Assembly (NCBI RefSeq): GCF_021462225.1 | Contig: NC_061796.1 | Coordinates: 48,527,613-48,591,612, forward strand | Length of the DNA stretch: 64,000 bases | From: Girardinichthys multiradiatus | Lineage: Eukaryota > Chordata > Actinopteri > Cyprinodontiformes > Goodeidae | Reading direction: 5' to 3' | Shown here: positions 49,031 to 58,800 of the stretch, piece by piece | Layout of the letters: each line of letters opens with the position of its first letter | How positions within the stretch are numbered: the stretch's first letter is position 1 | Notes under the pieces: model-generated | What the model saw: the letters and a program-made list of their open reading frames with translations, nothing else | Database searches by the model: none | What the model was told of the DNA's origin: nothing | Translations under genes and position numbers: made by a program

Positions 49031-50384
49031 GCATTAAGACAGCAGGGTTCTGGTTCTGGTCAGCAGTCTGATCTCTCTGTTCTGTGCTGTTTCAGGTCTG
49101 GATGAGAATCATGGTGGGGAGTATGCTGCCTATAGGAACCTGATTGAGAATTTCATCACAGCTCTCAGAACCTGTGAGATCACTCCATACGTGGTTCTGG
49201 ATGGAGGTTTTGATGTAACTGATAAAAAGGTGGAAACAGCAGTGAAGAGAGCTAAAGTTCGGATCCACAGAAGCCACCGAGCAAGTGAGACTGGTGAGCT
49301 GAAGAACATCCTCCCTAAGCTGGCAGAGATGGTCTTCAAACAGACATTGGCATATCAGAAGGTTCCGGTGGCCCAGTACATCGGAGAGTCAGACCAAGAG
49401 ATAACGGCCCTGGCCGCTGAATGGCAGTGCCCGGTTCTTTCCAACGACAGTGACTTCTACATCTTCAACCTACCAGCTGGTCTTCTGCCCATCTCTGGTT
49501 TCCAGTGGAAGGAGGTGAAACAGAGCGGTTCTCAGAGCTACATCTCCTGTAGGAGATACTACACCTCCAGCTTCTGTGCCTCCTTTGGACTCCAGCACCA
49601 GCTCATGCCGACCTTTGCCGCCTTGGCTGGTAACGACTATGTGAAGCTGAGAGGGATCAACTGGGTTCAGTTTGTCCCAGCAGGCAGGGAGACCTCCAGC
49701 CGCCTGGAGGGGCTGGTCTGCTGGCTGAAGAAGTTCCAGGACCCTCAGGATGCCTTGGAGGAAGCCCTGGTCCTGATGGGAGAACTGAGCGAGAAGAAGA
49801 AGAAGGAGGTCCTGGAAACACTGCATCTGGGGATGGAGTTCTATCAGCCATGTCGGAGCTCTCTGAGCAGGTTCTTCCTTCATGGAGCACCGCCTCAGTT
49901 CCCAGCACTGGAAGAGGTGATGAAATGCTTATTTCTAAAACCTGTTTATAGCAGAACACCTGCAACTAGAACCTAAAAGACCTGAACACCCAAAGCTTGT
50001 TAAAACCTCAGTCCAGGAGTGATGTTGAATGATGGCTGCAGGTCATCAGCAGAGACATGCAGAGATGTTCCACACAAACATTAAATGCTTTGATTCCCAG
50101 AAACATAAAGGAGGAAACTGGTTTCCAATCTTTATAGCAGCAGCAGAAGACAAAAAAAAACTTGTTGAAGATGCAGAAAAATACATTTTGGTTTCTGTAA
50201 TGTCCTTCATTCACCAAGAAGGTCATGGGTCATCACTAATGAGCAGAACATCTAGAACATCTTGTAAAACTCCAAAGATCTGAAGTTGTTGTGAATAATA
50301 GTTGTTTAGGCTTTTTGTAATTATGAATAATTATAAATATTAGATATTATCAAAATCATTACAAAGTCTGTGTTTTGGCCTGTT

Positions 50385-50545
50385 AGGGTCTGTCCTGTGA
50401 ACACCGGCCCAGTTTGGCGGTACCATAGAACTATCAGTTAAAGAGTGAATTCTGGCTCTGACATTCCCTAACAGTATGTCCTAAACGCATACAGAATAAT
50501 CCCAACAACTTCGCTCCAAAATATAAGAATCTATTAACTCTGAAA
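50385..50545. repeat. Unclassified dispersed repeat, copy c (edge part only)
   Basis: Related to 37625-37790: gtcctgtgaacaccggccc, gagtgaattctggctctgaca and aaaatataagaatctatta correspond in order. Supports a repeat family with a defined left edge near GGGTCTGTCCTGTG. Confidence 0.6.
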
Positions 50546-51194
50546 CTGGACTAGGAACCACAAGGTGTGATGACATCACATCAGGAACTTCTTTAAATCA
50601 CACCTTCCCTGAAATACCATGATATAAATATTAATGTGTTTATGAGCCCTGGCGCTACAGCCAATCAGGGAATAAGAGAGCTGTGTGTGTTTTTGTTACC
50701 ACAGCAGAGCTAATAGTGGCTAATAGTCAAGCAATAGCAGAGTTGTTAGCTTTAGCACTAACGGTTTTTAAGGATTGTGTGGACATATTTCAGCAGGTTA
50801 AAGAGAAAAGACGGGCACTCATGCGAAGGCGCGTGAAGCTGTGGTTCCGATGCCATTTTCTCTCAGGGCAGTGGAAGGAGAAGCTGCTTGGTTGATTCAT
50901 TAGAGACACCGTCTCACCTTGGTGAATCTTTGGCTCAGACTCTTTTTCTGCAGAAGCTCCGGCCAGGATATAGGGGCATCTCTGCTGTCAAGGTCAGTCC
51001 AGATGTGACCCCTCCTTCAGGGGCTGTCATGCAGGGCATTCTGGGATTCAGAGTTTTTACCAGCCGTTTGTTTGAGTCATTCAGTCCTCGTTTGATCCAA
51101 TGGCTGGAGCAAAACTGTGTTTCAGCATCTTCAGGGAGAGGAGATCCAGGTCCTCAGGAAGGAGTTTGATGTTGCATCAATTCATGATTTACTG
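50546..51194. other. Unclassified DNA within the damaged exon 3 region of aste1 copy 2
   Basis: Contains open frames at 50683-50895 and 50888-51169 of no recognised family. It may be a transposon piece; it replaces sequence that in copy 1 is intron 2 and the first half of exon 3. Confidence 0.4.
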
Positions 51195-51440
51195 GACAGT
51201 CAGTCATTTTCTGTACCGCTTCTTCTGTGGTGGGCCTTGGGGGAGCTGGTTCCTATCTCCAGCAGTCTATGGGCGGGAGGTGGGGTCCACCCTGGTCAGG
51301 TCGCTAGTCCATCGCAGGGCAACACACAAACAACCAAGCACACACTCATTCACACCTATGGGTAATTTAGAGACCAATCAACCTAACGGGCATGTCTTTG
51401 GACTGTGGGAGGAAGCCAGAGTACCTGGTGAAACCCCATG
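51195..51440 (+). mobile_element. Common teleost non-autonomous repeat
   Basis: Characteristic words tttctgtaccgcttcttct, agcagtctatgggcgg, gtccatcgcagggcaacac, cacactcattcacacctat and gtctttggactgtgggagg identify a short repeat seen widely in fish genomes. Its exact class is not certain. Its right end abuts the surviving half of aste1 copy 2 exon 3. Confidence 0.6.
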
Positions 51441-52554
51441 CATGACCTCCAAGCCACTCCGACAGGTGATGTATGGGCTGCTGCTGGGCAGAGAGAAGTC
51501 AGCTCCGGTGGAGGAGCTTGACAAACGGGATCTGGAGCTGATAAGAAGCCCAGTGGAACCAAAGTTCACCAGACTCAGTGAGAGGCTGAGACTCTCCTCC
51601 CTGCAGGAGGTGATGCTCACTCTATTCAAATCAAAGGCATCAGTTCTGTTTTTAATGTGCTTGTCTATAGCTGTCTCTCAGTGTAGATTAAACAACTCCT
51701 GCATGATGACTCCAGGTGGCGCTCTCTGACCGTCTGAATGTCTTACTGGAAGCTCTGGGAGTGACCGAGGAGTCTCTGAGGCTCCTGCCGCCTCAGCTGA
51801 AATTCCCAGTAGCCATCACCTGCTACTGGCTGCAGAGAGCTCAGCCTCCTCCAGATCGCAGCCCGCTGAAGGCGCAGCTGCTGGGAATGAGCAACGGGAA
51901 CATGAGATCCAGAACAGGTAACTGCAGCCAGGCCAGGTCTGACACTGGGTCACAGCAGCAGATCATTGTCAATCAGTCAGAAGAACGTGTCTCTCAGTGA
52001 GGAACAAAGATGTCTCTGTGAGCTGCTCTTATTTTACAATGAAGCTCAAAATGAACGTCTCTAACGGTCCTTTTTAAGAAGCTGATGCTTTCTAATTAGT
52101 GTCAGTGATTGTGGAGGAACTGAAGGTGAAGCTGCTCTGACCTGCTTGTTTCTCATTCTTGGTCCGTTTGTTTCAACTCTGCTTGCCGATGGTTTTCAGG
52201 TTTTATTCTTCAACTGGATAACACATCGTATGTCTGCATTGCAGCTTTGCAAACAGAACAGAACCAGAAGCCAGATCGGAATGTGGCTCACGCCTTCAAG
52301 CAGTGGCAGGCTTGTCTGAAGGACAGCATCCGTCTGAACCAGCTACTGGGCCACCCTCTGACTGAACCAGATGTTGCAAGGTGAGACATTTTCCACTAGC
52401 TGACCCGGTTTACTGAGGTTCTGATGTTTCAGTAACAAGTTCTGCTAAAAAACCTGCAGAAATCTAGTGCTCTGGCTCTACTTTCACTGGTTTCACTGGT
52501 GATACTTAAACATGTGTTCATCGGGTAAAACGATTTCTGACAGGACTTTAGCTG

Positions 52555-52960
52555 CTCCTCCAGAGGGGTGTGGTTCCCAAGTCCTGGAAGTCCTCTGATA
52601 TTGTTCCTGTTCCTAAAGAACCTAACCGGGTTACATGATCTCAGATCTACAGCTTCATGTAAACGAGTTGTATGTATATCAAATTCTCAGTTTGCGTATA
52701 AAAGTCATCGAGGGACCAATGATGCTACAGTGATGCATCTCCAGGTACCACCCACTCTGTCAGAACTTGGCTTTTAGTTTTCCCCTCAGCCTTAATTTAA
52801 TTTAATCTTCTTGAAGAGACTTGAAGAATGTTAACAGAGGAATTAGTCAGAAACTTTTTATCAAACCGTCCATAGACGGTTATTTTCTGTTCCATCACGT
52901 AAAACTGGTGTTCCTCAGGGCACAAGTTATCCCCAACAAATGAATGGTTCCCTTTGACTA
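52555..52960 (+). mobile_element. L2/CR1-type LINE fragment
   Basis: Plus-strand traces SWKSSDIVPVPKEPN, SQFAYKSHRGTNDATV and, after a gap, KTGVPQG-like text at 52897-52925, in the order of an L2-type reverse transcriptase. Degenerate; in the last intron of aste1 copy 2. Confidence 0.65.
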
Positions 52961-53814
52961 TTTTAAGCTTTTTAGATATGTTGAAGACATGAGGGGTCAT
53001 GAGAGAGAGATCTTTGCATTTTAAACAAGTGTATAAGCCGGAGGAGTGGTTTTCTGCTGGTTCTTCGGAAATTAACGCCACAGAAACAAAATAGTATGAA
53101 ATTATGTTTCTGTTCTTGCATCTGGCAGACAACTGAATCCAAAGAGACGTAGCAATGAGCTTCTTCTGTCAGAGGAGACAGGCTAAAAACAGAGAGCAGT
53201 CTAGAGGGGGTAGAAGATGCTCTCTGATGACCTGGGTCTTCAAGCGTTTGTTGAAGGTAGACAGGAATGCCCCAGTGTCAGCCCTGTTAGCCCACCGGGG
53301 CAACTGAGTCGTGACAGAAGCTTTCACGAGAACCTTCAAGAAGATGGGAGATGTTGCAACTGGTCCAGATGAGGGTAGAAGTTGTACCTACTGCATGTTT
53401 AGAAGGTAACATTTCAACAGAGTACCAAAGATATCTGCCAGGAAAGCTTAATTATTCTGGAATTATCTACAATATTCCAGAAATCTGATGCTGTAGGAAT
53501 CTGAGTTAAACTGCAGAAGATCAGGAGGATCTCTTCAATGAAGCATCTTCATGATGAAAGCATCAGGAAGGGGGGGATCCTCTTACGGTTTCTATGGTTA
53601 CCTGTTGGCTTATTTTTTTATTATTTATTGAAATAATATGTGATGAACACATGATGTATGGTAACATTAGAAATAGAACTGTCTGAATATTTAGATGTTC
53701 TCCAGATTCACAGCAGATCAAAAGAAGTTCAGTGAATGCATCATGAGGCAGATATCATGTTAAGTAAGGATAGAGATGTAGATGAGCCTGCTCTCAGTTG
53801 GTTCTGAGATGTAA
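52961..53814. other. Intron of aste1 copy 2, nothing recognised
   Basis: Mixed intronic DNA without named features. Confidence 0.4.
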
Positions 53815-54560
53815 CAGAACCCTGCTATGAATCAGAAAAAGGCGGACCCAAGATTCAGCCAGACACAGTACTGAAAGTTTAAAAGGTTTATTCAGCCACA
53901 GGAAATCATCACACAGGTAACACTCCTCACAGCTTCCAGGAATCACTGAGGCACAAAGAGGGATTAGTGACTTGTAGTTTCTCCAGATTTTGCAGAGATC
54001 AGAAAAGCCATTAACCTGCTTTTGTCTTGAGTGGAACTTGAAACCCAGAGGGGAAACCTCAGTGGGCGGCAGGCGGTGATCTCCACAGCACAGGTAAGAA
54101 GTGACTCCAGGCTCAATAATCCAAGGACAGAAACAGGGTCAACGATCAGAACAAGAGGCGTCAGGCAAGGGAAGGCAGAGGCATAAACCAGATGCAGGAA
54201 ACAAGGTCGACAACCAAAACCCAAATAGTCCGACAGGGAGCAGGCAGAGAGGCATAAATCCAAAAGGCAAGGCAAGGTCAAGAACAATGATCAGACAGGA
54301 AGGAACGTTGGATATCTACTCACACGATGGCTTTCAAAAATCTGGCACCGTCTGCTTGTCAGAGTCAGTATATATCAGGGAAGAAACATGTGCTTGGCAT
54401 GCCACAGATTGCAGTACACTGCAGCAGCCACCAGGTGCATCTAATCTGGTGATTGCAGCCAGAGAGACGGTAGAGCAGACGTACCAGAATCATGATAAAC
54501 TCTGGAGAACACTGACCGGGCTGTGGTGTGCCTGTTTTTCTCTAACTTCTCATGATCATT
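53815..54560. repeat. Teleost dispersed repeat, unclassified
   Basis: Words such as aaaggcggacccaagattca, aggtttattcagcc, caggaaacaaggtcgacaac and cagacaggaaggaac follow the order of a long non-coding repeat common in fish genomes. No terminal repeats or coding motif seen. Confidence 0.45.
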
Positions 54561-55325
54561 CAGAACACTAAAGATGCAGACGTTCATCCGTCTTATCGAT
54601 TTAAATCCATTTTATTTGCTTTGATGTTTCTCGTGACCATAAACAGCATCTTTCATCAATTATTGCAGCCAGATCTGAACTTCAAGAGCCTTTAACCAAT
54701 GAGTGAAGGTTCTGAAGGTAAATGATCTAAACTCCTGTTTTGTTCTAGGTTATATCAGGGGACGCTGGTCCACCAGCTGGTCCACATGATTAGGACCGGT
54801 GGAGACCTGAAGACCTTCCTGAAGAGCGACAGGCCCAGTGTGAAGCTGTACCGAACCATGCTCTCCATGGTTCTCCAGTTCCATGCTCAGCAGCTGTCGG
54901 TGCCCTCAAAGAACCATCAGAAAGTGACGACCGATCAGCAGCAGAAGCAGAGTCTGAAGGACCTGAGCACCGACCTGCAGCAGCTGTTCCTTGTGCACCA
55001 AGATGAGGAGACAGAAAAGGAAGCTCAGGCAGCGATCACAGCACAGGAGGAGCTGCAACTGGAGGAGGAACTTCTGGTGAGAACACGGTACAGAACCAAG
55101 GAGAGGAGCAACAGGTGTAAGAAACCAGAACTGGCCCGTAAGGAGGAATGTCGGGGCAGGGACCTCCTCTGATGGAGACACTAGTGCAGACCTCCCTCTG
55201 AACATTGCTGATCTTCTCCTGAACCATTTCTACTGCTGAGGGTTCTACAGGGAGCTTTAATTGGTTTTTCTGGGTTTCTCTGAGTGGTGGAGCTGCTGCT
55301 CCACACACTTTATTCTTCTATGAAA

Positions 55326-55331
55326 AATAAA
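55326..55331 (+). terminator. Polyadenylation signal of aste1 copy 2 (AATAAA)
   Basis: AATAAA 154 bp after the copy 2 stop codon. It is part of the 14-bp target duplication of the adjoining SINE and therefore recurs at 55533-55538. Confidence 0.6.
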
Positions 55332-55339
55332 CCATCAGG

Positions 55340-55532
55340 GCGCGGCGCTGGTGATGTAGGGGTTAAACACGGGACCACATATAGAGGTTATAGTCCTCGA
55401 AACAGCCGTCCCGGGTTCAAGTCCCGGACCCGGTGACCTTTGCCAAATGTCTCCCCCTCTCTTTGCACTTCCTTCCTGTCTGTCTACTGTCAAAATAAAG
55501 GCCTCTAGTGCCAAGAAAATTCTTTAAAAATA
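55340..55532 (+). mobile_element. tRNA-derived SINE, complete with 14-bp target duplication
   Basis: Flanked by aataaaccatcagg at 55326-55339 and 55533-55546. It has an A-box-like ggtgatgtaggggttaaac, B box GGGTTCAAGTCC (55413-55424), a pyrimidine-rich body and the tail gcctctagtgccaag, ending in A-rich sequence. Same family as 23709 and 41509. Confidence 0.92.
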
Positions 55533-55553
55533 AATAAACCATCAGGTTATCGC

Positions 55554-55559
55554 TTTATT
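55554..55559 (-). terminator. selenbp1: Candidate polyadenylation signal of selenbp1
   Basis: AATAAA on the minus strand, about 255 bp beyond the selenbp1 stop codon, facing the end of aste1 copy 2. Confidence 0.5.
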
Positions 55560-55812
55560 TTATTCAATTCCACAGAAATGATCTCAGGACTCACAGCTAC
55601 ACACAAATTAAGATTCAGTTTGTTCTGTAAAATGTTTGGGTCTCCAGACAGACCGTCCACAGAGGGTAGGTGATTGACCCTCATAATGGAATCAGAACAT
55701 TTCCAGAAATAATAAGATTTATGATGATCACTAATAATGAATGAATATCAGGTTTATTGGTGTGAAAATGAAAGCAGATCTGATCCAGTCAGAACTTTAG
55801 CTGCAGATGTGT

Positions 55813-58800
55813 TCAGATCCAGATGTCAGACGTGCAATCTCCCCCCGGGTACCGAAGCTCATGGGCCAGAGCCGGACCATCGGGCTCCTTACCAAAGTCG
55901 ACCAGGAAGTTCTCGTTCACAGAGAGACCGCCTTGGTCGGAGTCCACATCAATCTGCATCATGACCGAGCCCTCTCTGAAAAACACAAAGCAGGACCCGG
56001 TTCAGGTTCTGTGTCACGCAAAGCAGCAGTTCTGTTCTGGACCTGAACCCTCCAGACAGCAAGTTCTGCTGGGTCGTGAGTCAGTACCTCATCATGTCGG
56101 GGTAAAACTGTTTGTCCCAACCGCTGAACAAAGATGTGGTCACATAAAGTCTGCGACCGTCCAGACTGAGCTGCAGCATCTGAGGACCTCCAGAGACACG
56201 CTTCCCCTGGAAGACAGACAGGCAGGTGAGACAGGTGAGAGGCAGGGTGTGAAAGCGACAGGCAGGTGAGACAGGTGAGAGGCAGGGTGTGAAAGCGACA
56301 GGCAGGTGAGACAGGTGAGAGGCAGGGTGTGAAAGCGACAGGCAGGTGAGACAGGTGAGAGGCAGGGTGTGAAACGACAGGCAGGTGAGACAGGTGAGAG
56401 GCAGGGTGTGAAAGCGACAGGCAGGTGAGACAGGTGAGAGGCAGGGTGTGAAAGCGACAGACAGGTGAGACAGGTGAGAGGCAGGGTGTGAAAGCGACAG
56501 GCAGGTGAGACAGGTGAGAGGCAGGGTGTGAAAGCGACAGGCAGGTGAGACAGGTGAGAGGCAGGGTGTGAAAGCGACAGACAGGTGAGACAGGTGAGAG
56601 GCAGGGTGTGAAACGACAGGCAGGTGAGACAGGTGAGAGGCAGGGTGTGAAAGCGACAGACAGGTGAGACAGGTGAGAGGCAGGGTGTGAAACGACAGGC
56701 AGGTGAGACAGGTGAGAGGCAGGGTGTGAAAGCGACAGGCAGGTGAGACAGGTGAGAGGCAGGGTGTGAAAGCGACAGACAGGTGAGACAGGTGAGAGGC
56801 AGGGTGTGAAAGCGACAGGCAGGTGAGACAGGTGAGAGGCAGGGTGTGAAACGACAGGCAGGTGAGACAGGTGAGAGGCAGGGTGTGAAAGCGACAGACA
56901 GGTGAGACAGGTGAGAGGCAGGGTGTGAAAGCGACAGACAGGTGAGACAGGTGAGAGGCAGGGTGTGAAAGCGACAGGCAGGTGAGACAGGTGAGAGGCA
57001 GGGTGTGAAAGCGACAGACAGGTGAGACAGGTGAGAGGCAGGGTGTGAAAGCGACAGACAGGTGAGACAGGTGAGAGGCAGGGTGTGAAAGCGACAGGCA
57101 GGTGAGACAGGTGAGAGGCAGGGTGTGAAAGCGACAGACAGGTGAGACAGGTGAGAGGCAGGGTGTGAAAGCGACAGGCAGGTGAAACAGGTGAGAGGCA
57201 GGGTGTGAAAGCGACAGGCAGGTGAGACAGGTGAGAGGCAGGGTGTGAAAGCGACAGACAGGTGAGACAGGTGAGAGGCAGGGTGTGAAAGCGACAGGCA
57301 GGTGAGACAGGTGAGAGGCAGGGTGTGAAAGCGACAGACAGGTGAGACAGGTGAGAGGCAGGGTGTGAAAGCGACAGACAGGTGAGACAGGTGAGAGGCA
57401 GGGTGTGAAAGCGACAGACAGGTGAGACAGGTGAGAGGCAGGGTGTGAAAGCGACAGACAGGTGAGACAGGTGAGAGGCAGGGTGTGAAAGCGACAGGCA
57501 GGTGAGACAGGTGAGAGGCAGGGTGTGAAAGCGACAGACAGGTGAGACAGGTGAGAGGCAGGGTGTGAAAGCGACAGGCAGGTGAAACAGGTGAGAGGCA
57601 GGGTGTGAAAGCGACAGGCAGGTGAGACAGGTGAGAGGCAGGGTGTGAAAGCGACAGACAGGTGAGACAGGTGAGAGGCAGGGTGTGAAAGCGACAGGCA
57701 GGTGAAACAGGTGAGAGGCAGGGTGTGAAAGCGACAGGCAGGTGAGACAGGTGAGAGGCAGGGTGTGAAACGACAGGCAGGTGAGACAGGTGAGAGGCAG
57801 GGTGTGAAAGCGACAGGCAGGTGAGACAGGTGAGAGGCAGGGTGTGAAACGACAGGCAGGTGAGACAGGTGAGAGGCAGGGTGTGAAAGCGACAGGCAGG
57901 TGAGACAGGTGAGAGGCAGGGTGTGAAAGCGACAGGCAGGTGAGACAGGTGAGAGGCAGGGTGTGAAAGCGACAGGCAGGTGAGACAGGTGAGAGGCAGG
58001 GTGTGAAAGCGACAGGCAGGTGAGACAGGTGAGAGGCAGGGTGTGAAAGCGACAGGCAGGTGAGACAGGTGAGAGGCAGGGTGTGAAAGCGACAGGCAGG
58101 TGAGACATAGGCAGGAAATAATGAGACAGAAGAAGTGGCGTTAAAGAAAGGTGAAACAGACCCAGGTAGAGCCTCTTTATGATACCTTGATGATGCGTGG
58201 GCGGATCTGCCCATGTTTTTCTGGGTCCTCCAGAACTTTGACTGGTCCGTCACTGATGATGCTTCCTCCCAGGAACACCTGGAACAGACAGACAGGTGAG
58301 CTTTTTCCTCTGAGATCTCACCTGTTCAGCATCAGCACCAGGCGGATGTGATGACAACAGACCTGGCCAACCAGTCGAGGGTTCCTGCGGTCTGTGATGT
58401 CATACTGTCTGATGTCACCATGCAGCCAGTTACTGAAGTAGAGAAAACGATCGTCCAATGAGATCAGGATGTCAGTGATCAGGCCTGCACACACAGACCG
58501 GTGAAGTGAACAGGTCAAGTAAACTTTAATATCCCCAAGGGGCAATTTGTAGAGCAGACAGCAGTGAAAATATAAGAAAAACAGCCCCACACAAAAAATA
58601 AAATATTAGTCTTTACGATGTGGACCTGGAACTGAGCAGGCTAACGGCACCGGGGATAAAGAATTTTTTCAGTGCCCACAGAGGATGGCTTGGATCATCC
58701 AAAATGATCCGAGCGTTCTTAAAGAACCAGGAATTATGAAGCTCACTCAGATCATTAAGAGTTATGCCAGCAATGGTACTGCAAACCTTCACAATACTTT

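Larger units (their letters stand above)
49096..55172 (+). pseudogene. aste1 second copy, partial: exon 1 absent and 5' half of exon 3 replaced
   Basis: Retained exons with intact splice borders: 49096-49916 (exon 2), about 51447-51609 (3' half of exon 3), 51716-51917 (exon 4), 52245-52380 (exon 5) and 54749-55172 (exon 6). All are open in the expected frames. XPG-I residues ESDQEI and SNDSDFY are kept. Homology to copy 1 begins only about 65 bp before exon 2 (49032). Exon 1 with its start codon and VIDG aspartate is not present upstream, and the EADLIPNW half of exon 3 is missing, its place occupied by a dispersed repeat. Near-identical and strongly diverged blocks alternate relative to copy 1. 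A new upstream exon could rescue it, so a working chimeric gene is not excluded. The polyA signal AATAAA is at 55326. Confidence 0.88.

Noticed and set aside
50683..51169. Replacement first exon for aste1 copy 2
   Set aside because: Lies downstream of exon 2 of that copy, so it cannot supply exon 1; open frames there show no XPG N-terminal motif.
56217..58106. CRISPR-like regular repeat array
   Set aside because: Units are head-to-tail with no unique spacers and the DNA is a vertebrate intron; ordinary minisatellite.
55959..58253. Open frames of 764 and 675 codons with 40-residue periodicity
   Set aside because: Generated by the stop-free 40-bp minisatellite; the only coding parts are the short selenbp1 exons at the ends.
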